Positions 8,862 to 18,807 are shown, numbered from the stretch's first letter. The stretch is DNA of 64,000 nucleotides from an uncultured Flavobacteriaceae bacterium (GCA_938029725.1 CALHGE010000037.1:1-64000), one strand, 5' to 3'. The notes: generated from the letters alone by a model not told the origin. Program-made: numbers and translations.

Positions 8862-8869
8862 CAAATATA
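8862..8869 (-). promoter_or_regulatory. -7 box for the cupin gene
   Basis: TATATTTG on the minus strand matches TAnnTTTG about 60 bp before the ATG at 8804. It excludes the upstream in-frame start at 8864. Confidence 0.5.
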
Positions 8870-9256
8870 CCTGATGCGGTGTGGCATTTTTATTTCATTA
8901 TATACTTTCAGCAGTATGATTCTTAACTTCTTCTTCTTGTTTTCCTTTCAGTGTAATGTTTCTAAAGATTTTGAAGTCGATAGTTTATCAATATTTAGAT
9001 CTAATATTAATTTTTCTGAAACTAATACCGTCATGTTGTAGGAATTGCATTTCTGTAGCGATAGAAAATTAAAACAATAGCTCTTTTTTATTTTACCCAA
9101 AAGATGCAAAGAATAAAAAGAAGACGATTAGAATAGTTGGTGTTCTAGTCATATTTGTTTTAAGTAAGGAAACTGGTGTATATATTCTAGCAAACTTAAA
9201 AATTTTATTCCTAGCATAGTCCCGCTGCGTATTACCGAATACAGCGCTTAGTGAAT
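8870..9256. other. Gene-free stretch
   Basis: No convincing gene. A plus-strand frame at 8823-9041 has no family features and overlaps the cupin promoter. On the minus strand near 9100-9160 a 19-residue frame beginning MTRTPTILIVFFLFFASFG looks like an isolated signal peptide, perhaps a decayed exported-protein gene. Confidence 0.4.
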
Positions 9257-10258
9257 TTATTTCTTTTCTACCAGAGTTCCATCAGGGTATTTCGCAAATC
9301 GCCCTTTTTTCTTATCGTGAACATTATCAGTATATTGCCAGGGCCAACCGCCGAACTGCGTTAGGCCATAGTCTTTCATAGTAGCGCGAATCTCTTCTTG
9401 AGTGTTCATTACAAATGGGCCATGTTGTACTACAGGTTCTGCGATTGGTTTTCCTTGTAGCATCAAAAATTTTGCTGATTCGCTTCCCACTTTGATGGCT
9501 ACACTTTCTGAGGGATGCAATTCAATACCATAATTGAGCGCTATGGTTTGACCTTCGATTTCTATTTCTGAACCTTCGTAAAAATATAAAGTTCTATGAA
9601 CCTCAGAATCCGCTTTCGGAAGTGTATAAGATGCGTTTGCGTCGATATGGATATTCCATATTGCCACTTCGTTTTCTGCATCTGCCGCCCAAGAATTTGG
9701 AGCTGGGTCTGGCGCTTGAGTAGTTTGATAGCTACCAGCAATAACTTTTACACGGGCATGATCTGTTTTTATAATTGGAATGTCTTCGTGCCATAACATG
9801 GCAAAATGTGGGTCTACAAATTTGCTTTTCTTAGGAAGGTTGAGCCATATCTGAAATAACTCTAACGGATTCTCTTCTTCCGTTTTTAAAAGAGGAAACA
9901 TTTCACAATGCTGAACGCCGCTACCTGCAGTCATCCATTGCACATCACCTTCACCGAATCTTCCGGCAGCACCTAAAGAATCAGAGTGGTCACAGAAGCC
10001 TTTGTTTACGATAGTTATGGTTTCAAACCCACGATGTGGGTGTGAAGGAAAACCCGGTATAGTTTGCCCATGATACATGCGCCAACCATCTTTGATTACA
10101 AAATCATTACCTAGGTTTCTACCCTCTAGAGACGCATCAGGACCCATAGCTTCATTTCCTTTTGGATAATGGTCTAGGTGATACACGCAAAATAAAAAAG
10201 GATCTTGTGTTTGCCAAGGAAAACCAAGTGGGAATATTTTTTTAATTGAATTATTCAT
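9257..10258 (-). CDS. Pirin family protein
   Basis: A 333-residue bicupin. The N-terminal cupin contains the pirin signature [16 protein letters not shown] followed by [25 protein letters not shown] and QHCEMFP, which carry the three His and one Glu that bind iron. Members are known as quercetin 2,3-dioxygenases or redox-dependent cofactors; which applies here is open. Its start lies 2 bp after the stop of the VOC gene, so it is the last gene of the M20-YhhN-GNAT-VOC-pirin run. Confidence 0.9.
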   Translation of the reverse strand: MNNSIKKIFPLGFPWQTQDPFLFCVYHLDHYPKGNEAMGPDASLEGRNLGNDFVIKDGWRMYHGQTIPGFPSHPHRGFETITIVNKGFCDHSDSLGAAGRFGEGDVQWMTAGSGVQHCEMFPLLKTEEENPLELFQIWLNLPKKSKFVDPHFAMLWHEDIPIIKTDHARVKVIAGSYQTTQAPDPAPNSWAADAENEVAIWNIHIDANASYTLPKADSEVHRTLYFYEGSEIEIEGQTIALNYGIELHPSESVAIKVGSESAKFLMLQGKPIAEPVVQHGPFVMNTQEEIRATMKDYGLTQFGGWPWQYTDNVHDKKKGRFAKYPDGTLVEKK

Positions 10259-10260
10259 TT

Positions 10261-10710
10261 TTAATGTTTTGCAGTATTAATTTCTATCCAGTAGTTGTCG
10301 GGGTCTTGAATATAAATCTGGTCAACGCCATCAGAACGGTGAGAAATTGAATTCTCATTTCCGGGCCAATCAGAAAATGGAATACCATTTTTTTTCAAGT
10401 GTGCCATTACACCCTCTAAATCTTGTGTAGCAAGGCACAAATGCAAGGTTTTGTTTAATTCGAAATAGGCAACTTCTTTTTGAATCAAATGTATTTGAGA
10501 ATTCTCATTGATAATAAACCAACGAAAACCAGGCGACTTGTCAGGATGAGGTGTTTCTTTCAGTCCCAAAATATCTCGGTAAAAGTCAGCACTTTTGTCA
10601 ACATCTGCTACAATAATAGAGTAGTGGTCAAATTGAAAATTAAAGGCTTGCGCTATAGCGGTCCAAGAAGTAGTAAGTGCTAGTGCGAATAGTATGAATT
10701 GCTTTTTCAT
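10261..10710 (-). CDS. Exported VOC (glyoxalase-fold) protein
   Basis: 149 residues with a signal peptide (about 1-20, ending AIAQA) followed by a complete vicinal-oxygen-chelate domain: [24 protein letters not shown] at the start and [10 protein letters not shown] at the end, with His29 and Glu in metal-ligand positions. VOC proteins act as lyases, dioxygenases or resistance proteins; an exported form probably acts in the periplasm, and the substrate is unknown. It is tightly linked to the pirin gene downstream and 30 bp after the GNAT gene. Confidence 0.85.
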   Translation of the reverse strand: MKKQFILFALALTTSWTAIAQAFNFQFDHYSIIVADVDKSADFYRDILGLKETPHPDKSPGFRWFIINENSQIHLIQKEVAYFELNKTLHLCLATQDLEGVMAHLKKNGIPFSDWPGNENSISHRSDGVDQIYIQDPDNYWIEINTAKH

Positions 10711-10740
10711 CTTGCTATACTAAGAGTTTAGACTTACAAG

Positions 10741-11148
10741 CTAAAGAACCTTTTGTAGTATCACAAATTTTTGATTTTGTTTTAAGAAGGTTTTATCAGT
10801 TTCTACCATCCCAAATTTTTTATAGTAATCGGTTTTGTCGATTCTTGCGTTACACCATAGGCATTGAAACCTTTGTTTTTTTGTATATTCTATAAGGTGC
10901 AAAAGTAGTTTTGAGCCATAGCCTTTTCCTTGTTGCTTTTTTTTTGTGGCAAATTTTCGAAACTGGGCTGTACCAACATCCGTTTGAAAAAGAGACACCG
11001 TGCTTACAAGGTTCGTATCTACAAAGAGCCCAAAATGAATACCACTAGCATCCTCAGGTAGTTTAACGAAATCAATTGGCATGTTAGGCCACATAACTTC
11101 ATGCCTTAGCGGCCACGTCATTTCCGCAGATATTAATTTAATTTCCAA
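10741..11148 (-). CDS. GNAT family N-acetyltransferase
   Basis: 135 residues. The acetyl-CoA-binding loop is visible as KKQQGKGYGSKLLLHLIEY, preceded by VGTAQFRKFATKK and followed by LWCNARIDKTDYYKKFGM, the usual GNAT C-terminal strand and helix. The acceptor substrate is unknown. The start is read as TTG at 11148, with AAGGAG just upstream, overlapping the YhhN gene by 11 bp; an ATG nine codons in (11121) is an alternative. It belongs to the same minus-strand run as its neighbours. Confidence 0.82.
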   Translation of the reverse strand: MEIKLISAEMTWPLRHEVMWPNMPIDFVKLPEDASGIHFGLFVDTNLVSTVSLFQTDVGTAQFRKFATKKKQQGKGYGSKLLLHLIEYTKKQRFQCLWCNARIDKTDYYKKFGMVETDKTFLKQNQKFVILQKVL

Positions 11149-11839
11149 AATCTCCTTGGGTTAAAACTCCTCTTGTGATTAAGTATTGAGCCGTGGCATA
11201 GCTGCCCATTATACTAATATGTGATAGCGGAATGGAGCCAATAAAGGTGTCAATTGCTAAGATGCTATCAGAAAAAATAAAGAAAAGAGCTCCAAAAAAA
11301 ACCAAATTGAAGCTTGATTCTGGCACTTTTTCTTTTCTGCGATTTGCAGTTATGACCATTGCCAGTATTCCCAAAATATAAAATACAACCGGTATTTTGA
11401 GCGAACCCAAACTATCTTTTAAAATATAAAAAAGGAATGTTCCATACGCGAGTAGCAATAGCGCAAGCAACCAAAAGCTTTGTGGCGCCTTAGGATTCCA
11501 TTTTTTTATGAAAATTAAAGAGAATAAAAGGTGTGCAAGTAAAAATGAGGCGAGACCTAGGGTAAAAAAGTGATCTGAATTATTTTCGAATAACAAAAAC
11601 ACATCTCCCATAAGGGAGCAAAATAATGCTCCCTGCATTAGATAAAATGTTGTGTTTCGATGTATTCTCGCCTGAATACTAAAATAGATCAAAAGTGACA
11701 GTAATAGCAATGGTTTACTGACGACGCGAAAATCTGAAAATTCACCAAAACCACAGGCTAAATCAAAAAGGACCAACAAAATATAAAGCCCTAAAAAAGT
11801 ATTCTTTTTAGACCACAGTGGTCGTATTTGAAATAGCAA
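11138..11839 (-). CDS. YhhN family membrane protein (lysoplasmalogenase-like)
   Basis: 233 residues, strongly hydrophobic, with about eight predicted membrane segments. The conserved FCSLMGDVFLLFEN and FFIFSDSILAIDTF segments with paired acidic residues are those of the YhhN/TMEM86 family, whose characterised members hydrolyse the vinyl-ether bond of lysoplasmalogen. Whether this bacterium has plasmalogens is unknown, so the reaction is inferred. The start is TTG at 11839, one base after the M20 stop; the next in-frame Met is 67 residues in and would remove membrane helices. Confidence 0.82.
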   Translation of the reverse strand: MLFQIRPLWSKKNTFLGLYILLVLFDLACGFGEFSDFRVVSKPLLLLSLLIYFSIQARIHRNTTFYLMQGALFCSLMGDVFLLFENNSDHFFTLGLASFLLAHLLFSLIFIKKWNPKAPQSFWLLALLLLAYGTFLFYILKDSLGSLKIPVVFYILGILAMVITANRRKEKVPESSFNLVFFGALFFIFSDSILAIDTFIGSIPLSHISIMGSYATAQYLITRGVLTQGDFGN

Positions 11840-11840
11840 A

Positions 11841-13274
11841 TTAATCTAAACCAATTGGTGCAGGCCCATCAATCATAGGCTTGTATACTTCGTCACCTTT
11901 ACGCATTTTGAATTCTGCTTTTACTTCATTCACCAGCTTCGGGTTTGTAAAGAGATCTACGGCCGTCATACCTAAAGCTTTGGAGGCATATACCATTCCT
12001 TTGTGACCAATAGACATGCCTCCGCAAGCTACAACAGCCCACGAGTGCCATGGCGTATCTTTTGGTGCAACAGTTACTCCTAAATTAATATTAGGAACAT
12101 TCCAGCTCACATCACCAACGTCGGTAGAGCCTCCGCCAGGTGTGTCTAAAGTTTCACGTAGTGGTTTGATAGAGGCATCCATGCCAACTTCTGGTTTGCC
12201 TACAGCTTTTTGAATTGCTTTTCCGAACGCTTCTTCCTCAGCAGTATAAGACATAGGACCCAAAAGTTCTAGATTTTTTTGCATAATAGCGCCACCAGAG
12301 CGGTTTACAAGTACCTCATAGATACCAGATACTAAAGATATCTTATAATCAACGTTCGCCATTATCGCTGCACCTTCTGCCATTGCTTTTACCCGTTCAT
12401 AAGTAGGTAGCATTTTTGCCCGTTTTGGGTCACGAACACGCACCCATAATTTTGCATAATCAGGAACTACATTTACTACTTGACCCCCGTCTTGTATATG
12501 GTAGTGAATACGTGAAGAAGGTAAAATATGTTCTCTGTAGTAGTTGATACCTGTGGTATATAATTCTAAGGCATCTGAAGCAGAGCGTCCGTTCCATGGG
12601 TCCATAGAGGCATGTGCTGCTTGCCCTTCAAACTCAACAATAAAATCGATAAGTGATAAACCACTTTGCACATCGGCTTCTATATCAGCACTGGGGTGCC
12701 AGCTTAGATTCACATCAACATCATCCCATAAACCAGCTTCAACCATCCATACCTTTGCAAAGAATTTTTCTTCCGCTGGCGTACCTAAAAATTTAATAGT
12801 GCCTTTGATTTTTCCGGCATCCATTAATTCTTTGATTGCGATTGCGGCTCCTAAACTTGATGTTCCAAACATGTTATGACCGCAACCGTGACCAGCCGCA
12901 CCTTCTTTATAGGCTTCTTTTTCGGGTTGTGCCTTTTGCGATATCCCCGGTAGGGCATCGAATTCTCCTAAAATACTAATCACCGGTTTGCCTGAGCCAT
13001 AGGTTGCTGTAAACGCCGTTGGAATATTTGCTACCCCGCGTGTTACTTTGAGTCCGTTTTTCTCCGCATAATCAGCTAAAACCTCTGATGATTGCGTTTC
13101 ATTAAAAGCTGTTTCTGCCAGTGCCCAAATAGAATCACTGACGCGAATAAGTTCCGCTTTATGTTTTTCTACAGAGGCAACAATAGCTTTTTTATTGCTG
13201 TTCATTTTTTGTGAAGAGACTGATACTGTAAGAAGAAGTAAAAGCCCTAAAAGCGTGTGTTTTTTCATTTTCAA
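11841..13274 (-). CDS. Exported M20 family amidohydrolase (AbgB-like)
   Basis: 477 residues with an N-terminal signal peptide (about 1-22). The metallopeptidase core carries GHGCGHNMFG, TPAEEKFFAK and NLSWHPSADIE as zinc-site segments, and a dimerisation lid starts near SLIDFIVEFEGQAAHASMDPWNGRSASDA. The closest characterised relatives cleave p-aminobenzoyl-glutamate or N-acyl amino acids. Being exported, it probably works on peptide-like or acylated amino acids in the periplasm. It is the first gene of a run that continues into YhhN one base later. Confidence 0.9.
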   Translation of the reverse strand: MKMKKHTLLGLLLLLTVSVSSQKMNSNKKAIVASVEKHKAELIRVSDSIWALAETAFNETQSSEVLADYAEKNGLKVTRGVANIPTAFTATYGSGKPVISILGEFDALPGISQKAQPEKEAYKEGAAGHGCGHNMFGTSSLGAAIAIKELMDAGKIKGTIKFLGTPAEEKFFAKVWMVEAGLWDDVDVNLSWHPSADIEADVQSGLSLIDFIVEFEGQAAHASMDPWNGRSASDALELYTTGINYYREHILPSSRIHYHIQDGGQVVNVVPDYAKLWVRVRDPKRAKMLPTYERVKAMAEGAAIMANVDYKISLVSGIYEVLVNRSGGAIMQKNLELLGPMSYTAEEEAFGKAIQKAVGKPEVGMDASIKPLRETLDTPGGGSTDVGDVSWNVPNINLGVTVAPKDTPWHSWAVVACGGMSIGHKGMVYASKALGMTAVDLFTNPKLVNEVKAEFKMRKGDEVYKPMIDGPAPIGLD

Positions 13275-13393
13275 TAGGGTTATTTATTTAGAATAGTAGT
13301 GTTCGCTTTAAAGATAGTGAAAGTTAGTAAAACAGGCCACAAGGTTTTAACTTCTAGTGTATTGAAATACGACCGCCTATACTGGTAAAGTGT

Positions 13394-14869
13394 TTAGTTA
13401 TTTTTATTCCAAACGGCTCTTCCGGGTAAGGTGTGTTTTTCAATAATACGTTTGCCTTCTATTTTTACACTGCTTCTTTTTTTATAAGAATACAAGGCAT
13501 CACTAGCAAATACTCGCATGCGGTTAATGTCTACAATTGGATTTGGATAATCAAGGCCCAGGTTAAATTCTAAAAATTGAAGCTCCATCTGTGGAATCAG
13601 CCAAGGCTCATGAATATAAGCACTCGGGAGTTTAGCAAGCTCAGGAACCCATTTTTTTATAAAAACACCTTCGGGGTCGTGTTCTTTACTATTCTTGACA
13701 GGGTTATAAATTCGAATGGTGTTGATACCTGTTTCCCCAGATTGCATGTTCAATTGCGGAAAGTGAATACCGGGCTCGAAATCTAGGAAGTTTTGTGCGA
13801 GATGTTCTGTACAATCTTGCCAAGGTTGCCATAGTAGATGTGTAAAAAAAGAGGCGAGCATAGCACGCAACCGAAAGTTTACAAAACCAGTAGTTACCAA
13901 ACATCGCATGGCGGCATCAACTAAGGGGATACCCGTTTCGCCTTCGCGCCATGCCTTTTGCAGGTGGGGCTTAGGTTCTTTAATAAGTTGCCTGTAGCCA
14001 GCATTTACACTTTGAAACTCCATGGTAACTTCCATTTCAAATTTTTGTATGAAATGTGCTTGCCAACGCATGCGAGATAAAAAAGAACTCAGGTTTCTTG
14101 TATTGCTTATGTTTTTTTTGTGAGACGCAGCGTATTTACATACTTGCCGTGCAGATAGATTTCCCCAAGCTAAATACGCTGAAAGGCGACTGCTGTGTAA
14201 TCTTGAAGTTGCTGGTTTGGAATAATTGCTGTTATACCCTTTAATCCGCTTGCCTAAAAACGAATCTAGATATTTCTTTGCGTTCGATGTTCCGCCGCGT
14301 TGCAGATGAGTAGAAATAGCAGTTTGTACTTTGATCGCCTTAAAGCGTGATTCAATGCTATTCTCTATATCGAAGATAGTATAGAAATGCCCTTTCTCCA
14401 TCTGGGGAACAGCAACGGGCTGGTTTATAAAATCGACCCAGTTATTTTTCCATTCTTTTCGATTTTGAAGTCCTCTAAATACTCCGTTTTGGATACTTTC
14501 TTTCCATACAACGCTATGTTCTTTGCACCATTTAGTTACTCTTTTATCGCGGTCATAGGTAATTTGCATGCCCGTTTCTTGATATGAGAAAATAGCTGAA
14601 ATAGATTCTAGTGCTTCAAGCTTTTCAAAAACAGAGATGATTTCTTCTTGAACGATTAAAATTTTTGTCTGGTGAGAGGCTAACTGGCCTTGTAGGTCTT
14701 CTAAACTTTGTTTTATAAAATCAATATGCTTGTTGCTGTAATGTGTATCGCTCAACCAAAGGGGCTCAAAAGTATATAATAAGAGCAGCTTTTGACCCGA
14801 ATTGATAGCGTTTACCAGGGGTTCATGATCTAAAAGGCGTAAATCTCTTTTGAACCAAACAACTACCAC
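13394..14869 (-). CDS. Cryptochrome/photolyase family protein of a divergent clade
   Basis: 491 residues. The N-terminal Rossmann domain begins [17 protein letters not shown] and the C-terminal FAD-binding domain contains [15 protein letters not shown] and [18 protein letters not shown], as in photolyases. However, the segment that in photolyases reads [21 protein letters not shown] is [21 protein letters not shown] here, so the flavin-proximal Trp and its partner Asn are missing. The clade is widespread but of unsettled function; it may be a light sensor or repair enzyme with another electron path. Its start overlaps the end of the true photolyase gene by one base, and it is last in the SRPBCC-SDR-phr operon. 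Confidence 0.85.
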   Translation of the reverse strand: MVVVWFKRDLRLLDHEPLVNAINSGQKLLLLYTFEPLWLSDTHYSNKHIDFIKQSLEDLQGQLASHQTKILIVQEEIISVFEKLEALESISAIFSYQETGMQITYDRDKRVTKWCKEHSVVWKESIQNGVFRGLQNRKEWKNNWVDFINQPVAVPQMEKGHFYTIFDIENSIESRFKAIKVQTAISTHLQRGGTSNAKKYLDSFLGKRIKGYNSNYSKPATSRLHSSRLSAYLAWGNLSARQVCKYAASHKKNISNTRNLSSFLSRMRWQAHFIQKFEMEVTMEFQSVNAGYRQLIKEPKPHLQKAWREGETGIPLVDAAMRCLVTTGFVNFRLRAMLASFFTHLLWQPWQDCTEHLAQNFLDFEPGIHFPQLNMQSGETGINTIRIYNPVKNSKEHDPEGVFIKKWVPELAKLPSAYIHEPWLIPQMELQFLEFNLGLDYPNPIVDINRMRVFASDALYSYKKRSSVKIEGKRIIEKHTLPGRAVWNKNN

Positions 14870-16176
14870 TAGGCTACGGCTTCTTTATAGGTTTTTAAAC
14901 AACGCTCGCGTGCCATTTTATGATCGACCATAGGGCTAGGGTAGGTCAATTCTTGTAATTCAGGCACCCATTTTTTAATATACTCGTGCTGCTTGTCAAA
15001 CTTTTCAATTTGTGTTGTTGGATTGAATATACGAAAGTATGGGGCTGCATCAACTCCGCTTCCTGCTGCCCATTGCCAGTTGCCAACATTAGCACTCAAA
15101 TCATAATCTAATAACTTTTCCGCGAAATAGGTTTCTCCCCAGCGCCAATCGATTAATAGATGCTTGCACAAAAAACTCGCTACGAGCATACGTACTCGAT
15201 TGTGCATATAGCCGGTTGTATTGAGTTCTCTCATTCCGGCATCGACTAAAGGGTAACCGGTTTGTCCGTTTTTCCACTTTTCAAACTCAACTTCATTATT
15301 CCGCCATTCAATACGGTCATATTTTGGGCGAAACGACTGCTGTACGGTATGCGGAAAATGCCATAAAATCTGCATAAAAAATTCACGCCAAATCAGTTCG
15401 CTCCAAAAAATTTCATTTTCTTCAGCAATGGCTTTTTTCATCATTTGTCGCACCGATACTGTTCCGAAACGTAAATGAGGGCCTAGTCTTGATGTACCAT
15501 TTTTAATGGCAGGAAAGTTTCTCGTCGCTTCATAATTATTAATCAATTCTGGACTAGCCGTATAATCAGTAATTTTTACTTCTGAACGGTCAAAGCCCAT
15601 TTCTTTTAAAGTAAGGTCTGGCAAAGCAACATTCTGAATTAAATTTTTAAAATGCGGCTTTGGGTCACTATTAGCTAATTGACTAGCATCAAATTTACCT
15701 TTCCATTTATTTTTAAAGGGCGTGTAAACGACATAAGGTTTGCCGTCATCTTTCACAATATCTTTCTTTTCAAAAATCACTTGGTCTTTGAAGGTGAAGA
15801 AGGGAACGTCTTTTGTAGCTAAGATTTCCGATATTGAACTATCTCTTTCCTTCGCATAGGGTTCATAATCACGATTTGTAAAGACATTTTGAAGGTCATA
15901 AGATTCAAGCAAAGTCTTAAATATGGTGTTGGGGTTTCCATAGTAAAACCCAATGGCGCTTGAAAATTGCTCATTTAGGGTTTTCCGCATTTTTTGAAGT
16001 TCATCAAAAATGAAGCTTACTCTAGCATCATTCTTTGGTAGCTTGTCTAAAATTTGTTTGTCGAAAATAAAAATGGGGAGTACAGGGTACGCTCCTTTCA
16101 AAGCTTCTGATAAACCAACATTATCTTCTAGACGTAAATCGCGTCGAAACCAAAAAATAGAAACCTTTTTCTTCAT
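14869..16176 (-). CDS. phrB: Deoxyribodipyrimidine photolyase (class I type)
   Basis: 435 residues. It repairs UV-induced pyrimidine dimers using blue light, with FADH- and an antenna chromophore. The N-terminal antenna domain begins [15 protein letters not shown]; the FAD domain has [41 protein letters not shown] and [11 protein letters not shown], so the flavin pocket and the Trp that feeds it electrons are intact. It starts at the ATG at 16176, one base after the SDR stop. The cryptochrome-like gene follows with a one-base overlap. Confidence 0.95.
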   Translation of the reverse strand: MKKKVSIFWFRRDLRLEDNVGLSEALKGAYPVLPIFIFDKQILDKLPKNDARVSFIFDELQKMRKTLNEQFSSAIGFYYGNPNTIFKTLLESYDLQNVFTNRDYEPYAKERDSSISEILATKDVPFFTFKDQVIFEKKDIVKDDGKPYVVYTPFKNKWKGKFDASQLANSDPKPHFKNLIQNVALPDLTLKEMGFDRSEVKITDYTASPELINNYEATRNFPAIKNGTSRLGPHLRFGTVSVRQMMKKAIAEENEIFWSELIWREFFMQILWHFPHTVQQSFRPKYDRIEWRNNEVEFEKWKNGQTGYPLVDAGMRELNTTGYMHNRVRMLVASFLCKHLLIDWRWGETYFAEKLLDYDLSANVGNWQWAAGSGVDAAPYFRIFNPTTQIEKFDKQHEYIKKWVPELQELTYPSPMVDHKMARERCLKTYKEAVA

Positions 16177-16177
16177 A

Positions 16178-16867
16178 TTAATTCACATTCAAAGTAGATA
16201 TTCCACCATCAACACCAACAATTTGGCCGGTCATCCAAGTGCTTTTTTCTCCTAGTAAAAATACGGCAATATTTGCGATATCTTCTGGCTCTCCGACGCG
16301 TTTTAACGGGTGTCTCTGTGACATCATTTCACGCTTTCTATCATTACTTAATAGGCGTTTTGCTAGCGGAGTATCTACCAAAGATGGTGCAACCACATTT
16401 ACTCTGATTTTTGGAGCATACTCTGCTGCCATAGATTTTGCAAAACCTTCAATAGCACCTTTGGCTGCTGCAACGCTCGTATGAAAAGGCATTCCGGTGC
16501 CAACGGCAACGGTACTAAAAAAGACCATACTAGCTCCTTCTGCCATTTTAGGCATAATAGCTTTCACCACTTTTACTAAGCTAAAAAAGTTCAGTTGCAT
16601 ATCTTCTTGAATGGTTTCCAAACTCATCATTTTGAAGGGTTTCAAGTTGATGCTTCCTGGGCAGTATGCAAAACCATGAATCTCTTCGGGTAGGCTAGTG
16701 GTGTCCAATTCATCAGTGGTAACATCAAACGGAATATGAGTAACGCTAAGGCTTGCTAAACCCTCATTAGTTCTAGAAGCTATAAATACGTTATGCTCTT
16801 GCGTCAGTTGTTTTGCCATTGAAAGGCCAATACCATGTGAGCCCCCAATTAATAAAATATTTTTCAT
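16178..16867 (-). CDS. SDR family oxidoreductase
   Basis: 229 residues. The NAD(P)-binding motif is LLIGGSHGIG at 5-14; the catalytic residues appear as Ser in MVFFSTVAVG and a shifted active-site segment FHTSVAAAKGAIEGFAKSMA, in which the usual YxxxK tyrosine seems to be replaced (HTSVAAAKG). The final GEKSTWMTGQIVGVDGG is typical of classical SDRs. The role is unknown. It lies one base after the SRPBCC gene and one base before the photolyase, and such SDRs recur beside photolyases in this group, perhaps linked to photoprotective pigment or lipid chemistry (inference). Confidence 0.88.
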   Translation of the reverse strand: MKNILLIGGSHGIGLSMAKQLTQEHNVFIASRTNEGLASLSVTHIPFDVTTDELDTTSLPEEIHGFAYCPGSINLKPFKMMSLETIQEDMQLNFFSLVKVVKAIMPKMAEGASMVFFSTVAVGTGMPFHTSVAAAKGAIEGFAKSMAAEYAPKIRVNVVAPSLVDTPLAKRLLSNDRKREMMSQRHPLKRVGEPEDIANIAVFLLGEKSTWMTGQIVGVDGGISTLNVN

Positions 16868-16868
16868 T

Positions 16869-17366
16869 TTAAATTGATTTTAAATGTAGTTCATTTGGAA
16901 CGCCTTCAATTTTTCCGAAGAGTTCCTGTAGTTTTTGTTCGCGATACTTAAAAATTTGTAATAGTTGTTTTTTTACTAGGATAGGGTGTGCTAATTGGCC
17001 TAGTATTCCGAAGGGAATCTTATAGTCTATGATATCTTCCATTTCAACACCACCCTGTACGGGTTTTATAAAATGTTTATGATGCCATAGCGCATAGGGC
17101 CCGAAAAGTTGCTCATCAACAAAGTATTCGCCTTCCTTTACATGTGTTATTTCTGAAACCCATTTTGTAGTAAAACCAGGAAATGGAGATACCTTGTACT
17201 GTATAATCTGCCCAGCAAACATTGGTCTATCAGCGCCTGAAAGAATGTTGAAACCCATGTGCTCGGGGGTGATTACCTTTAGATTTTCGGGACTCGATAA
17301 GAAATTCCAAGCTTCTTGTTGCGAAATCGGAATTGCTTGTTTTGAATGTAGTTGATACAGCTTCAT
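16869..17366 (-). CDS. SRPBCC family protein (START/Bet v1-like)
   Basis: 165 residues, cytoplasmic, beginning MKLYQLHSKQAIPISQQEAWNFLSSPENLKVITPEHMGF, the typical opening of ligand-binding SRPBCC domains; the middle FDEQL-type strands and the long C-terminal helix (LKKQLLQIFKYREQKLQELF) complete the helix-grip fold. The ligand is unknown. It is the first gene of the tight SRPBCC-SDR-photolyase-cryptochrome operon and has a promoter box directly upstream. Confidence 0.85.
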   Translation of the reverse strand: MKLYQLHSKQAIPISQQEAWNFLSSPENLKVITPEHMGFNILSGADRPMFAGQIIQYKVSPFPGFTTKWVSEITHVKEGEYFVDEQLFGPYALWHHKHFIKPVQGGVEMEDIIDYKIPFGILGQLAHPILVKKQLLQIFKYREQKLQELFGKIEGVPNELHLKSI

Positions 17367-17380
17367 AAATCGATTTTACT

Positions 17381-17388
17381 CAAAGGTA
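17381..17388 (-). promoter_or_regulatory. -7 box for the photolyase operon
   Basis: TACCTTTG on the minus strand matches TAnnTTTG, about 15 bp before the ATG at 17366, which gives a very short leader. A TTG lies 16 bp upstream at 17407-17405. It is the only promoter seen for the four-gene run. Confidence 0.55.
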
Positions 17389-17498
17389 AATTCTTTTTGT
17401 TTAACAAAAGGTATAAATGTTTGAACACTTATAAAATCAAGTACTATTGCTGTAGTTTTGTTATTCTTCCCTTCTTAGTTAAAAAAGTACAATTCACC

Positions 17499-17529
17499 TT
17501 GTATTTTCTATGGTCTTGACGCAATTTTG
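17499..17529 (+). promoter_or_regulatory. Possible promoter of the T9SS-type secreted protein
   Basis: TTG (17499-17501), 20 bp, then CAATTTTG (17522-17529), one base off TAnnTTTG, 25 bp before the ATG. Confidence 0.35.
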
Positions 17530-17553
17530 TATTTTTAAGCGAGAAATAGAGCA

Positions 17554-18744
17554 ATGAATTTAAAATCAATTTTTCTTATCGCATTTCTTTCGAGTACATC
17601 TCTATTTTCTCAAGAAAATATTGAAGCCGTAAGTATTTTGCCAGGTGAAGTTTCTGAAACTTCTGGTTTGATTTTTCATAACGGAAAACTAATTACTCAA
17701 AACGATTCTGGAAATACTGCGCAACTTTTTGAGATAGATACTACCTCATATCAAATAACACGTACTGTTAATATTTCAAATGTTGAAAATGTAGATTGGG
17801 AAGATTTAGCACAAGATGATCAATATATCTACATAGGAGATTTTGGAAATAACGTGGGTACAAGAACAGATTTGAAGATTTACAGAATCAGTAAGCAAGA
17901 CTATGATCAGACGGATGTTGTATCTGCTGAACAAATTAGTTTTAGTTACGAGGATCAAACCGATTTTACTAATACGGGTAATAGTGATTGGGATGCCGAA
18001 GCTTTTTTTGTCTTAGATGACCAACTTATCGTATTGACAAAACAATGGAAGAGCAGCGGCACCGATGCTTATGCCTTACCCAAAACTATAGGAACTCACA
18101 TTGCCAGAAAAGTAGATACGTATGCCATAGACGGTCTAGTAACAGGAGCTACTTATAATCCGCTTTCTGATGCGCTCTTTCTTATTGGGTATTCTTCTAC
18201 TTTAGGAGCCTTTACAGCTCTTGTCGAAGGCGTCACCACTGCCTCAATCTTTGGAGCTACGGTAACGCGAACTAGCTTAAGTATTGGTTTGGCACAAGTA
18301 GAAGCAATCGCCTATACCGATATTGATACCTACTTTGTCACCTCAGAATTTTTCTCTAGAACGGTACCAGCTATTACTTTAGAATCGCAATTGTTTCGAT
18401 TCGATGTAAATGCCGAAAATACTGAACCAGAACCAGAACCAGAACCAGAACCCAACCCTGAGCCAGAACCTAATCCGAAATTGGAACCAGAACTCGAATT
18501 GGGAAATAATGAAATCATTCTGTACAAGGGGCGACTATTTGATTTTTTAGAATACCAGTCTGGTATTCAAGCGCCAATAATTAAACGATCTATTTTTGAC
18601 CCACTAGGTCGCGAAATTGAATTTATAGCAGGCGTAGATATCGAAGACAATCGTGTTGATTTATCAAGCCTTCAGAACGGAATATATTATCTAACCTTCT
18701 ATTTTTTAGACCGTAAGAAGTCTATTCCATTCTACAAAGATTAG
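17554..18744 (+). CDS. Secreted protein with T9SS-type C-terminal sorting domain
   Basis: 396 residues with a signal peptide (about 1-19, ending SLFSQ). The region about 25-285 has repeated hydrophobic strand patterns (HNGKLITQNDSGN, VENVDWEDLAQDDQYIYIGDFGNN) like beta-propeller proteins. A Pro-Glu-rich linker at about 290-320, encoded by tandem GAACCA repeats (18423-18490), is followed by a C-terminal domain ending DLSSLQNGIYYLTFYFLDRKKSIPFYK, the pattern of type A T9SS sorting domains. It is probably exported across the outer membrane or anchored on the surface; no enzymatic residues are recognised. Confidence 0.78.
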   Translation: MNLKSIFLIAFLSSTSLFSQENIEAVSILPGEVSETSGLIFHNGKLITQNDSGNTAQLFEIDTTSYQITRTVNISNVENVDWEDLAQDDQYIYIGDFGNNVGTRTDLKIYRISKQDYDQTDVVSAEQISFSYEDQTDFTNTGNSDWDAEAFFVLDDQLIVLTKQWKSSGTDAYALPKTIGTHIARKVDTYAIDGLVTGATYNPLSDALFLIGYSSTLGAFTALVEGVTTASIFGATVTRTSLSIGLAQVEAIAYTDIDTYFVTSEFFSRTVPAITLESQLFRFDVNAENTEPEPEPEPEPNPEPEPNPKLEPELELGNNEIILYKGRLFDFLEYQSGIQAPIIKRSIFDPLGREIEFIAGVDIEDNRVDLSSLQNGIYYLTFYFLDRKKSIPFYKD

Positions 18745-18799
18745 GTTTAATACTACTTTATTTAAGACTTTCTTAACAACACTGACTGCGGTTTATGTA

Positions 18800-18807
18800 T
18801 AGCTTTG
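18800..18807 (+). promoter_or_regulatory. -7 box for the DUF2911 gene
   Basis: TAGCTTTG matches TAnnTTTG, about 56 bp before the ATG at 18864; it lies within the longer open frame and so supports the later start. Confidence 0.5.

Noticed and set aside
8823..9041. 72-residue plus-strand frame as a gene
   Set aside because: Overlaps the cupin promoter and has no start signal or family feature.
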